Shown: positions 1 through 7,647 of the stretch, piece after piece | How positions within the stretch are numbered: position 1 is the first letter of the stretch | Layout: each line of letters begins with the position of its first letter | Origin: Bacteroidaceae bacterium | GTDB lineage: Bacteria; Bacteroidota; Bacteroidia; Bacteroidales; Bacteroidaceae | Assembly: GCA_024401185.1 (NCBI GenBank) | Contig: JAKSLO010000018.1 | Coordinates: forward strand, 1-33,403 | Length of the DNA stretch: 33,403 nucleotides | Direction: 5' to 3' | Translations under genes and position numbers: made by a program | Notes under the pieces: generated by a model | Told to the model about the DNA's origin: nothing | The model's input: the letters and a program-made list of their open reading frames with translations, nothing else | Databases searched by the model: none

Positions 1-265
1 TGTTAAGGGTAAGGATATCACTAAGGAGGGTATCAACGCTGCTATGAAGGCTGCTCAGACCGAGTCTTACGGTTACACCGAGGACGAGATCGTATCAAGC
101 GATATCATCGGTATGAAGTTCGGTTCTTTGTTCGACGCTACTCAGACCATGGTTAGCAAGATCGACGAGGAGACCTATCAGGTACAGGTTGTTTCTTGGT
201 ATGACAACGAGAACAGCTACACCTCTCAGATGGTTCGCACCATCAAGTACTTCTCAGAGATCTAA
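1..265 (+). CDS. gap: Glyceraldehyde-3-phosphate dehydrogenase, C-terminal part (5' truncated by window edge)
   Basis: This is the last 87 codons of a type I GAPDH, read from base 2. The enzyme oxidises glyceraldehyde-3-phosphate to 1,3-bisphosphoglycerate with NAD+ in cytosolic glycolysis. The visible part holds the strongly conserved C-terminal segment [20 protein letters not shown], which matches the family's SWYDNE signature in the catalytic domain. The catalytic cysteine and the NAD-binding fold lie upstream of the window. A strong terminator follows about 30 bases after the stop, so this is the last gene of its transcript. The identity is clear; only the start is missing. Confidence 0.93.
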   Translation, partial: VKGKDITKEGINAAMKAAQTESYGYTEDEIVSSDIIGMKFGSLFDATQTMVSKIDEETYQVQVVSWYDNENSYTSQMVRTIKYFSEI

Positions 266-295
266 TCAAAGGGATTTACTTAGGTAAACAATACA

Positions 296-330
296 GCCAC
301 CCTTGGCAATTTGCCTTGGGTGGCTTTTTT
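296..330 (+). terminator. Rho-independent terminator after gap
   Basis: GCCACCC (296-302) pairs with GGGTGGC (318-324). An inner GGCA/TGCC helix continues the stem, and six T follow at once. It lies about 30 bases after the gap stop codon. Confidence 0.9.
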
Positions 331-332
331 AG

Positions 333-379
333 TTCATAGTTGACTTCGTCGAGCCCTTCGGCCTTCATAGTTCATAGTT
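333..379 (+). repeat. Short TTCATAG repeats ahead of miaA
   Basis: TTCATAGTT occurs at about 333, 364 and 371. Between the first two copies lies a CG-rich stretch, GACTTCGTCGAGCCCTTCGG. The segment fills most of the space between the gap terminator and miaA. No promoter consensus is obvious in it. Confidence 0.5.
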
Positions 380-407
380 CTTCTCCGGACAATTAAATTT
401 CTTCTCC

Positions 408-1319
408 ATGACTTACGATATTATTACCATTCTTGGCCCTACTGCAAGTGGAAAGACAGATTTGGCTGCTCATTTGGCAGCTCGATTGGGTAATGCTGAA
501 ATCATTAGTGCTGATAGCCGTCAGGTGTATCGTGGCATGGATATTGGTACTGGCAAGGATCTTGCTGACTATACCATCGATGGGGTTCAGATTCCGTATC
601 ACATTATTGACATCCTCGATGCAGGTGAGAAGTATAATCTCTTTCAGTATCAGCAGGACTTCTGGACGGCTTACAACGACATTGTGAGTCGAGGTAAACT
701 TCCCATCCTGTGTGGCGGAACTGGCTTGTATATAGAGTCTGTCCTGAAGAGCTACAAGATGGTTCCTGTCCCTGAGAACAAGGCACTTCGTCAGAGCCTT
801 GAAGGAAAGACGCTTGCAGAATTGACAGAGATTCTGATGACATATAAATCACTACATAATACTACCGATGTTGACACGGCAAAACGTGCCATACGTGCCA
901 TTGAGATTCAGCAGTATTATAAGGAACATAAGATTGACGAACGTGACTTTCCGCAGTTGAAGAGTCTTACAATTGGTGTGAACATCGACAGGGAGTTGCG
1001 TAGGGCAAAGATCTCCGATCGCTTGAAGAAGAGGTTGGAGGAAGGCATGGTGGATGAGATTAGGGAACTGCTAAAGCGTGTTCCTTCTGATGATTTGCTG
1101 TACTATGGTCTTGAGTACAAATTTGTTACAATGTATTGTCTCGGACAGCTGTCGTATGATGAGATGTTCCGCCAGTTGGAGATTGCCATCCATCAGTTTG
1201 CCAAACGACAAATGACCTGGTTCCGTGGCATGGAGGAACGTCGCGGAATACCCATTCATTGGGTTGATGCTACAAAAAAAATGGATGAAAAGGTTTCCCA
1301 AATCATCCATCTGATGTGA
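408..1319 (+). CDS. miaA: tRNA dimethylallyltransferase MiaA
   Basis: MiaA transfers a dimethylallyl group from DMAPP to N6 of adenosine 37 in tRNAs that read UNN codons, the first step of (ms2)i6A synthesis. The 303-residue length is normal for the family. Visible motifs are the P-loop GPTASGKT (residues 10-17), ISADSRQVYRGMDIGTGK next to it, CGGTGLYIESVL near 103-114, and QFAKRQMTWFRG near the C-terminus, which belongs to the tRNA-binding region. The ATG at 408 places the P-loop at the usual distance from the N-terminus. The gene stands alone between the gap terminator and a convergent regulator gene. Confidence 0.95.
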   Translation: MTYDIITILGPTASGKTDLAAHLAARLGNAEIISADSRQVYRGMDIGTGKDLADYTIDGVQIPYHIIDILDAGEKYNLFQYQQDFWTAYNDIVSRGKLPILCGGTGLYIESVLKSYKMVPVPENKALRQSLEGKTLAELTEILMTYKSLHNTTDVDTAKRAIRAIEIQQYYKEHKIDERDFPQLKSLTIGVNIDRELRRAKISDRLKKRLEEGMVDEIRELLKRVPSDDLLYYGLEYKFVTMYCLGQLSYDEMFRQLEIAIHQFAKRQMTWFRGMEERRGIPIHWVDATKKMDEKVSQIIHLM

Positions 1320-1412
1320 TAGTATCTGCGGTGGCAGTTCTTCTTTTTGCAATTGCGACTTTCTTGCCCTGTTTGGCAAAGTGAATTTGTTGACAAAAAG
1401 TAACGTCAGTTG

Positions 1413-2114
1413 TTATCCAAACTTGTTGATCTTCTCAAGGGCAACCATGTCGATGAGCTTGATCTTTCGTCCGTCGATGGCAATGATTTTCTCCTGTGCA
1501 AAGGCGCTAAGGGTGCGGATGGCGTTGCTTGTAGTCATATTTGACATGTTTGCCATGTCCTCACGCGACAAGTAGATGCTAAGTGTGCAACCATCCTCTT
1601 CCAAGCCGTATGTGTCGCGAAGGAAGAGTATAGCTTCGGCAAGACGACCGCGGACATGCTTCTGCGTGAGGTTGACCGTACGCTCATTAGCTGAGCCCAG
1701 ACGTACGGCAAGATCCTTGATGAAGAACCATGCCAGTTTGGCATTTTGCTGAATGATCTCGGCTATGATGTTCAGGGGGATGCGGAGAATGACGCTGGGT
1801 TCGAGTGCGGCAGCCGAGGTATGGTGTACGTCGTTGGCGAAGAAGGCTCTGTGACCTGTAATGGTGATGGGCTTCAGCACACGAATCAGCTGGCTGCGTC
1901 CACTTACACCTTCTTTCAATACCTTTATCTTGCCGGAGACAACACACCACATGTCGCGAGGCTGGTCGCCATCACGATACACGAAGTCGTTCTTTCGAAG
2001 ATTCTGAATCTTGATATGCATTAACAGTTTTTGCTTCTCCTCGGGGGTAAGCAATTCTGTAATCATTGAGAGTTTTTCTTCAATCAGTTCTAAGGAAAGC
2101 TCTTTTTTAGCCAT
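1413..2114 (-). CDS. Crp/Fnr-family transcriptional regulator
   Basis: This 233-residue cytosolic regulator has a cyclic-nucleotide-binding-type beta-roll (about 20-140), a dimerisation helix, and a C-terminal winged helix (about 165-225). The probable recognition helix lies in MSNMTTSNAIRTLSAF (190-205). In the segment corresponding to the E. coli CRP phosphate-binding cassette (GEL...RSA) this protein reads TGHRAFF...HHTSAA. The Glu and Arg that hold cAMP phosphate are therefore absent, and it probably senses something else or nothing. It is transcribed divergently from the glycogen cluster, so control of that cluster and of itself is plausible but inferred. There are no FNR-type cysteine clusters. 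A canonical Bacteroidota promoter lies upstream. Confidence 0.88.
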   Translation of the reverse strand: MAKKELSLELIEEKLSMITELLTPEEKQKLLMHIKIQNLRKNDFVYRDGDQPRDMWCVVSGKIKVLKEGVSGRSQLIRVLKPITITGHRAFFANDVHHTSAAALEPSVILRIPLNIIAEIIQQNAKLAWFFIKDLAVRLGSANERTVNLTQKHVRGRLAEAILFLRDTYGLEEDGCTLSIYLSREDMANMSNMTTSNAIRTLSAFAQEKIIAIDGRKIKLIDMVALEKINKFG

Positions 2115-2147
2115 TCTGATACGATTGCATTTTTATGTTATTCGACA

Positions 2148-2179
2148 CAAAATTACTGCTTTTCTTCGTTGTGTGCAAA
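2148..2179 (-). promoter_or_regulatory. Bacteroidota-type promoter of the Crp-family gene
   Basis: On the minus strand a -33 TTTG (2176-2179) is followed after exactly 20 bases by the -7 element TAATTTTG (2155-2148). This matches the Bacteroidota consensus TTG-N19-21-TAnnTTTG. Transcription would start near 2141, about 27 bases before the ATG. Confidence 0.8.
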
Positions 2180-2228
2180 CAAATGTGGTAAAAATAGCCA
2201 TTTGAGGATAAAAAAACGAAAGAATAAT

Positions 2229-2259
2229 TTCACTATCTCGCAAAAAGTTTGTAATTTTG
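2229..2259 (+). promoter_or_regulatory. Candidate promoter of the glycogen cluster
   Basis: A -7 element TAATTTTG lies at 2252-2259. Twenty bases upstream is TTC (2229-2231), one mismatch from the -33 TTG. It would give a leader of about 95 bases before the debranching-enzyme ATG and runs divergent from the regulator promoter. The -7 box is good and the -33 box is weak. Confidence 0.5.
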
Positions 2260-2359
2260 AAAGCAATAAGTACATGGTACGTTGTATACTAACCTTTATG
2301 ATGTGTCATTTTGTACTTAAAATTAACCAAAAATAAACCATTAAAAACATATTCCGACT

Positions 2360-4306
2360 ATGAGTTATTTACGTTTCGACAAGACTCAGATGACGAATCT
2401 TGAAGACTCTCTGAAGAAAGAGATCTTGAGGAGTAATCGTTCTGGAGCCTACTCGTGCACCACGCTTGTGGATTGCAACACGAGAAAATACCATGGTCTC
2501 TTGGTGGTACCTGTTCCCGAACTTGATGATGAGAACCATGTCTTGCTCAGTTCTCTCGATGCAACCGTCATTCAGCACGGTGCTGAGTTCAACTTAGGTC
2601 TGCACAAGTACCAAGGTAACAACTTTGCTCCTCGTGGCCACAAGTACATTCGTGAGTTCGACAGTCTCAAGGTGCCTACCACCGTCTATCGTGTGGGTGG
2701 TGTCCTGCTCAAGAGAGAAGAGGTGTTTCAGCACTTCGAGAACCGTTTGATTATCCGTTACACGTTGATGGAGGCCCACAGCGCCACAACGCTTCGCCTC
2801 ACCCCCTTCCTCGCTTTCCGCAGTGTGCGTGAGTTTACCCACGAGAATAGCGTGGCAAGTCGCGAGTACCAGCATGTGAAGAATGGCATCAAGAGCTGCA
2901 TGTACGAGGGCTATCCCGATCTTTATATGCAGATCAGTAAGAAGAACGAGTTTGTGTTCCGTCCTGACTGGTATCGTGGCATGGAGTATCCCAAGGAGCA
3001 GGAGCGTGGCTATGCTGGCAACGAGGACCTCTACGTGCCTGGATATTTTGAGTTTACTATTAAGAAAGGTGAAAGCGTGGTGTTCAGCGCAGGCCTTGAT
3101 GAGGCTGACCCCAAGAAGTTGCCTGAGCTGGCAGAGTTTGAGGTGAATGTGCGTACTCCTCGCGACAATTTCTATCACAACCTCGTGAATAGTGCACATC
3201 AGTTCCTCGTGCATCGCGACCACGGAGATTATGTGTTGGCAGGCTATCCTTGGTTCAAGTGCCGTGCACGCGACATGTTCATCTCTCTTCCCGGTCTTAC
3301 CATCACCAATGGCGAGTTCGACAAGTTCGAGGCTGTCATGGCGACTGCAGAGAAGGGAATCCGTGAGTTTATGGAAGGTGAGCCTCTCTCTGTAAAGATA
3401 TACGAGATTAACCAACCCGACGTGTTGCTTTGGGCTGTTTGGTGCATCCAGCAATATGCTAAGCTTACCGACATGCAAACCGTATATAAGAAATATGGTA
3501 GATTGGTACGCGACATCATGCAGTGGATTCATCTGGGCAACCATCCTGCCCTTGAGGTTCATGAGAATGGCTTGCTCTATGCTCCCGGTGGTCAGGAGCG
3601 TGCACTTACCTGGATGAACAGTTCTGCCAATGGCAGACCCATCGTTCCTCGTTCCGGTTATATTGTTGAAATCAATGCCTTGTGGTATAACTGCATGAAG
3701 TTCAGTCAGGATATTTGCAAGGTTATGAACGATACACCCGTTGAGATGATGCTTGATGGTCTGACTATGAAGATCAAGCAGAGTTTCGTGGACATGTTTA
3801 TGAATCAGCATGGTTATCTGCTTGACTATGTGGATGGTCAGATGATGGATTGGAGTGTACGTCCCAACATGATCTTCCCCGTGGCCTTTGATTACAGTCC
3901 TCTCGACCAAAAGCAGAAGAAGACCATTCTCGACCTCTGCACCAAGGAGTTGCTTACTCCCAAGGGATTGCGTTCGCTCTCTCCCAAGAGCGGTGGCTAT
4001 AACCCCATGTATGTAGGTCCCCAGGTGCAGCGCGACTATGCTTACCATCAGGGTACGGCATGGCCTTGGTTGGGCGGTTTCTACATGGAGGCATGCCTCA
4101 AGGTGTATGGCCGTAGCAAGGTAGGCTTTATCGAGCGTCAGCTTGTGGGCTATGAGGAGGAGATGTTCTACCATTGCATCGGTACTATCCCCGAACTCTT
4201 CGATGGTAATCCTCCATTCCATGGACGTGGTGCTGTCTCGTTTGCCATGAATGTAGCCGAGATAATGCGTGTAGTGAAACTCTTGGATAAATATAATGAA
4301 TATTAA
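2360..4306 (+). CDS. Glycogen debranching enzyme (amylo-alpha-1,6-glucosidase, GH133-like)
   Basis: The enzyme hydrolyses alpha-1,6 branch points of glycogen in the cytosol; there is no signal peptide. The 648 residues cover the two parts seen in prokaryotic debranching enzymes: an N-terminal beta-rich domain (about 1-270, with LRSNRSGAYSCTTL and NTRKYHGLLV) and an (alpha/alpha)6 barrel (about 285-645). Family hallmarks in the barrel are YPWFKCRARDMFISLPGL (about 296-313), PRSGYIVEINALWYN and HQGTAWPWLGG (about 562-572). The next gene follows after 17 bases with its own strong Shine-Dalgarno site, so the two form an operon. Length and motifs agree with Bacteroidota homologues. Confidence 0.9.
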   Translation: MSYLRFDKTQMTNLEDSLKKEILRSNRSGAYSCTTLVDCNTRKYHGLLVVPVPELDDENHVLLSSLDATVIQHGAEFNLGLHKYQGNNFAPRGHKYIREFDSLKVPTTVYRVGGVLLKREEVFQHFENRLIIRYTLMEAHSATTLRLTPFLAFRSVREFTHENSVASREYQHVKNGIKSCMYEGYPDLYMQISKKNEFVFRPDWYRGMEYPKEQERGYAGNEDLYVPGYFEFTIKKGESVVFSAGLDEADPKKLPELAEFEVNVRTPRDNFYHNLVNSAHQFLVHRDHGDYVLAGYPWFKCRARDMFISLPGLTITNGEFDKFEAVMATAEKGIREFMEGEPLSVKIYEINQPDVLLWAVWCIQQYAKLTDMQTVYKKYGRLVRDIMQWIHLGNHPALEVHENGLLYAPGGQERALTWMNSSANGRPIVPRSGYIVEINALWYNCMKFSQDICKVMNDTPVEMMLDGLTMKIKQSFVDMFMNQHGYLLDYVDGQMMDWSVRPNMIFPVAFDYSPLDQKQKKTILDLCTKELLTPKGLRSLSPKSGGYNPMYVGPQVQRDYAYHQGTAWPWLGGFYMEACLKVYGRSKVGFIERQLVGYEEEMFYHCIGTIPELFDGNPPFHGRGAVSFAMNVAEIMRVVKLLDKYNEY

Positions 4307-4308
4307 AT

Positions 4309-4315
4309 AAGGAGG
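4309..4315 (+). promoter_or_regulatory. Strong Shine-Dalgarno site before the GT4 gene
   Basis: AAGGAGG sits 8 bases before the ATG at 4324, directly after the debranching-enzyme stop. Bacteroidota genes usually lack a clear Shine-Dalgarno site, so this near-perfect one is notable and fixes the start. Confidence 0.75.
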
Positions 4316-4323
4316 AACGAAAG

Positions 4324-5631
4324 ATGAAGGTACTAATGTTCGGATGGGAATTTCCTCCCAAGATTTATGGTGGTCTTGCAGTAGCCTCATACGGTATTAC
4401 CAAGGGCTTGAGCTTGCAAGGCGATATTGAGACAACTTTCTGTATGCCTAAACCTACTGGCGAGGAAGAGGGTTTCTTGAAGATTGTCAACATGAGTCAG
4501 GTGCCCATTGCTTGGCGCGATGTGCAGTATGACCAGATAAAGGGTCGCATGGTGGGTCACACGGCTGAGGACTACTATCGGTTCCGCGACCATATCTATG
4601 CCGATTTCAACTATATGCAGGGCCTCGACGACATGGGCTGCATGGGCTTCGCTGGTGGCTATCCTGGCAATCTGCACGACGAGATCAACAACTTCTCAAT
4701 CATTGCCGGTGTGCTGGCTCGTAGTGAGGAGTTCGACCTTATCCATGCACACGATTGGCTGACCTATCCTGCAGGTGTGCATGCCAAGATGGTGAGCGGA
4801 AAGCCTCTCTGCATTCATGTGCATGCAACCGACTTCGACCGTTCTCGCGGAAAGGTGAACCCTACCGTTTATAGCATAGAGAAGAATGGTATGGATCATG
4901 CCGACTGTATCATGTGTGTGAGCGAGCTGACACGTCAGACGGTTATCAACCAGTATCATCAGGATCCTCGCAAGTGCGTGGCTATGCACAATGCGGTTTA
5001 TCCCCTAAGCGAGGAGTACACCAACATTCCCTCTACCCGTCGTCCCGAGGAGAAGGTGGTTACCTATTTGGGACGTATCACTATGCAGAAGGGTCCTGAG
5101 TACTTCATCGAGGCTGCCAAGCGTGTGCTCGACCGTACTCACAACATCCGATTCTGCTTTGCTGGCTCGGGCGATATGATGAATGCCATGATCGATCTGG
5201 CTGCCCAATACGGCATTGCCGACCGATGCCACTTCCCAGGTTTCCAGCGAGGTGCACAGGTGTACGAGTGCTATAAGCGCAGCGATGTCTTTGTAATGCC
5301 TTCTGTATCAGAACCCTTCGGTATTGCGCCTCTTGAGGCCATGCAGTGTGGCTGTCCTTGCATCATCTCCAAGCAGTCAGGCTGTGGCGAGATTCTTGAC
5401 AATGTCATCAAGGTTGACTATTGGGACATTGATGCTATGGCCGATGCCATGTATTCGCTTTGCACCAATGAGATGCTCTGGAAGCAGCTCAGCGAGGATG
5501 GCATCAAGGAGGTGGATCGCATCACATGGGAGAAGGTGGGCCTTCGCATTCGCGAGTGCTACAACCAGCTCATCGGCCGTGGATGGTTCAACAACGATGA
5601 TTATCTGAATGCAGTAAAGAACATTAAGTGA
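4324..5631 (+). CDS. GT4-family glycosyltransferase, glycogen synthase-like
   Basis: This 435-residue GT-B glycosyltransferase most likely elongates alpha-1,4-glucan from a nucleotide sugar. The N-terminal Rossmann domain starts MKVLMFGWEFPPKIYGGLAV, where the GG loop after the first strand contacts the donor. HAHDWLTYPAG (about 140) is the usual acceptor-side motif. The C-terminal domain carries VTYLGRITMQKGPEYFIEA and the EX7E motif EPFGIAPLE (about 331-339) that binds the nucleotide sugar. Its place between a debranching enzyme and a GH57 protein supports a glycogen role. Donor choice (ADP- or UDP-glucose) cannot be read from the sequence. An 8-bp repeat array fills the gap to the next gene. 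Confidence 0.88.
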   Translation: MKVLMFGWEFPPKIYGGLAVASYGITKGLSLQGDIETTFCMPKPTGEEEGFLKIVNMSQVPIAWRDVQYDQIKGRMVGHTAEDYYRFRDHIYADFNYMQGLDDMGCMGFAGGYPGNLHDEINNFSIIAGVLARSEEFDLIHAHDWLTYPAGVHAKMVSGKPLCIHVHATDFDRSRGKVNPTVYSIEKNGMDHADCIMCVSELTRQTVINQYHQDPRKCVAMHNAVYPLSEEYTNIPSTRRPEEKVVTYLGRITMQKGPEYFIEAAKRVLDRTHNIRFCFAGSGDMMNAMIDLAAQYGIADRCHFPGFQRGAQVYECYKRSDVFVMPSVSEPFGIAPLEAMQCGCPCIISKQSGCGEILDNVIKVDYWDIDAMADAMYSLCTNEMLWKQLSEDGIKEVDRITWEKVGLRIRECYNQLIGRGWFNNDDYLNAVKNIK

Positions 5632-5648
5632 TTAGAATTCGACGATAG

Positions 5649-5793
5649 TCGATTATTCGATGGCTCGATCACTTGATGGCTCGATCACACGATGGCTCGA
5701 TTATTCGATCACTCGATCACTCGATGATTCGAAATATCGATACCTCGAAACCTCGAAGACTCGAAAACCTCGAATATTCGATTAAACGATTAT
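5649..5793 (+). repeat. Degenerate 8-bp tandem array (TCGAnnnn), 18 units
   Basis: From 5649 the sequence runs in 8-base steps: TCGATTAT, TCGATGGC, TCGATCAC, TTGATGGC, TCGATCAC, ACGATGGC, TCGATTAT, TCGATCAC (twice), TCGATGAT, TCGAAATA, TCGATACC, TCGAAACC, TCGAAGAC, a 9-base TCGAAAACC, TCGAATAT, TCGATTAA, ACGATTAT. GA is invariant and TCG nearly so, while the last 3-4 bases vary among a few words. The TCGA core is self-complementary. The array fills the 185-base gap between two glycogen genes. Confidence 0.93.
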
Positions 5794-5816
5794 AATAAAA
5801 TAAAATCAATAGAACA

Positions 5817-7295
5817 ATGAAAACAATTTGTTTATATTTCGAGATACATCAACCTGTTCATCTCAAGAGATATCGTTTCTTTGATATTGGCGCAGATCAC
5901 TATTACTATGATGATTACGAGAATGAGCGCGCTATTACTGAGACTGCAGAACGTAGTTACATCCCCGCATTGAAGGCAATGCTCGAGATGACCGAGACCT
6001 ATGGAAAGTACTTCAAGGTGGCTTTCTCGCTTTCGGGCGTGGCTATCGAATTGCTTGAGGATTACGCTCCCGAGGTTATCGAACTGTTGCAAGAACTGGC
6101 AAAGACCGGTTGCGTGGAGTTCCTTGCTGAGCCTTACAGCCATGGTCTTTCTTCTATGGCCAATGAGAAGGTCTTTATGGACGAAGTGCAGCGTCAGAGC
6201 AATATGATAAAGAGACTTTTCGGTCAGACTCCCAAGGTGCTTCGCAACAGTAGCTTGATTTACAATGACGATATTGGTTCATTGGCAGGTAGAATGGGTT
6301 TCAAGGCAATGATTGCAGAAGGTGCAAAGCACGTACTGGGATGGAAGAGTCCTCATTTCGTGTACAGCTGTGCTCACGATCCTAAGGTCAGCCTTTTGCT
6401 TCGCGACTACAAGTTGTCTGACGACATCTCGCTCCGTTTCAATGATTCCAGCTGGAGTGAGTATCCCTTGATGAGCGACCGATATGCAGATTGGATTGCT
6501 CAGCTTCCCCAGGAGGAGCAGATTGTCAATATCTTCATGGAACTCTGTGCGTTGGGCATCTTCCAGCCCCTCAGTAGTAATATCCTCGAGTTCTTCAAGG
6601 CTCTGCCTGCAGCTTGCAAGGAGCGTGGCATAGAGTTTGCTACTCCAAGTGAGATTGTTGGTAAGACCAAGGCTGTGGCTCCTATGGATATGCCTGAGTA
6701 TGTCAGCTGGAATGATGAGGAGCGTGATACCAGTTGCTGGTTGGGTAACGGCATGCAGCGCGAGGCTTTCAACAAACTCTATCAGGAGGCTGGTCGTATC
6801 ATGGCTTGTCAGGATCGTCGCATCAAGCAGGATTGGGACCGCATCCAGGCAAGCAATAACTTCCGCTACATGACTACCAAACCCATGAGTGTGAACATGA
6901 TTCGTGGTTTCTATGACAGTCCCTACGATGCTTTCACAAACTACATGAACATCCTTGGCGACTTCATCAAGCGTGTGCAAGACCTCTTCCCCATTGAGGT
7001 AGAGAACGATGAGCTCAATGCCCTCTATACCACTATCCACAACCAGGGTAAGGAGATTGAGGCTCGCGATCACGAAATCAGTCAGCTCCGTGCTCGTCTG
7101 GCTAAGCTTGAAAGCGCAGCCGGAAAAGAGGAGAAGACTGCTCCCGCCAAGAAAGCGGCTCCTGCCAAGAAGGCCGCTGCTCCAAAGGCTGCTGCCCCCA
7201 AAGCAGATGCTAAGGCTCCCGCCAAGAAGGCTGCTCCTGCCAAAAAAGAGGTTGCCAAAAAAGAGGTTGCCAAGAAAGCTGACGAGAAGAAGTAA
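5817..7295 (+). CDS. GH57 alpha-amylase-like protein, probably catalytically inactive
   Basis: This 492-residue cytosolic protein has a GH57 catalytic-type domain (about 1-290, with the family HQP motif at 11-13), a helical part (about 300-395), a short coiled coil (about 398-434) and a Lys/Ala/Pro-rich tail (about 437-492, repeats of AAPAKK). In active GH57 amylases region 3 reads RNTELIYN, with Glu as nucleophile; here it is RNSSLIYN, so Ser146 replaces Glu. Region 4 normally reads FMDYETFGEHQ, with the acid/base Asp; here it is FMELCALGIFQ, so Glu242 replaces Asp and the rest has diverged. The frame is intact and the surroundings are conserved, so this is not a sequencing slip. A binding or scaffold role in glycogen metabolism is inferred from position. 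Confidence 0.87.
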   Translation: MKTICLYFEIHQPVHLKRYRFFDIGADHYYYDDYENERAITETAERSYIPALKAMLEMTETYGKYFKVAFSLSGVAIELLEDYAPEVIELLQELAKTGCVEFLAEPYSHGLSSMANEKVFMDEVQRQSNMIKRLFGQTPKVLRNSSLIYNDDIGSLAGRMGFKAMIAEGAKHVLGWKSPHFVYSCAHDPKVSLLLRDYKLSDDISLRFNDSSWSEYPLMSDRYADWIAQLPQEEQIVNIFMELCALGIFQPLSSNILEFFKALPAACKERGIEFATPSEIVGKTKAVAPMDMPEYVSWNDEERDTSCWLGNGMQREAFNKLYQEAGRIMACQDRRIKQDWDRIQASNNFRYMTTKPMSVNMIRGFYDSPYDAFTNYMNILGDFIKRVQDLFPIEVENDELNALYTTIHNQGKEIEARDHEISQLRARLAKLESAAGKEEKTAPAKKAAPAKKAAAPKAAAPKADAKAPAKKAAPAKKEVAKKEVAKKADEKK

Positions 7296-7320
7296 CAAAC
7301 TGTTTCTTGATACATAATGC

Positions 7321-7353
7321 AACGAGGGTGTGCCAATGTGGTACACCCTCGTT
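7321..7353 (+). terminator. Hairpin terminator after the glycogen cluster
   Basis: AACGAGGGTGT (7321-7331) pairs perfectly with ACACCCTCGTT (7343-7353). A short AT-rich run follows, but no strong T tract. It lies 25 bases after the GH57-like stop. Confidence 0.7.
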
Positions 7354-7397
7354 ATATTTCACCTCACACGTTCATTATATTTCATCTCACACGTTTC
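7352..7397 (+). repeat. Tandem 23-bp direct repeat
   Basis: Two adjacent 23-base copies (7352-7374 and 7375-7397) share TTATATTTCA and TCTCACACGTT or CTCACACGTT, with about two mismatches. The first overlaps the foot of the terminator stem. Confidence 0.7.
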
Positions 7398-7496
7398 TCC
7401 TCACAGCTTCCCGTTTTTGAGCGTTCCTTTCGTGTGGCTAAGGTATAGGCTTTAGAACCCTTCTTTTGTATAAGATTTTTCACTTTCCGTGGTTTT

Positions 7497-7551
7497 CCCG
7501 ATACCTTCCCGATATCAACCCGTTATTAACCCGTTACTTTCCCGATGCTTC
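7497..7551 (+). repeat. 11-bp tandem array, CCCGATATCAA family, copy 1
   Basis: Five consecutive 11-base units: CCCGATACCTT, CCCGATATCAA, CCCGTTATTAA, CCCGTTACTTT, CCCGATGCTTC. The same unit family recurs at 22510-22564 (opposite strand) and 33221-33264. Confidence 0.88.
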
Positions 7552-7647
7552 TGATGCCGATGAAAATATGCTTTTTGGAGTGATTCCTCCTTTTTTGTGT
7601 CAATAACTTTCTGTCGTAAAATTCTGCCTAAATTTGCGATAGTCTCA

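Noticed and set aside
2594..4390. 598-codon minus-strand frame
   Set aside because: It is the reverse shadow of the debranching enzyme, with no domain and no leader signals.
5649..5793. Array considered as CRISPR
   Set aside because: The 8-base units have no constant repeat and spacer lengths of the CRISPR type, and no cas genes are present.
6530..6580. Frameshift as explanation for the altered GH57 catalytic motif
   Set aside because: The downstream frame stays in register with the family (Q and EFF-KALP conserved at the same distance), and neither alternative frame restores DYETFG.
6279..7346. 355-codon minus-strand frame opposite the GH57-like gene
   Set aside because: It includes the complement of the Lys/Ala repeat tail as Leu/Gly/Phe runs, a composition artefact.
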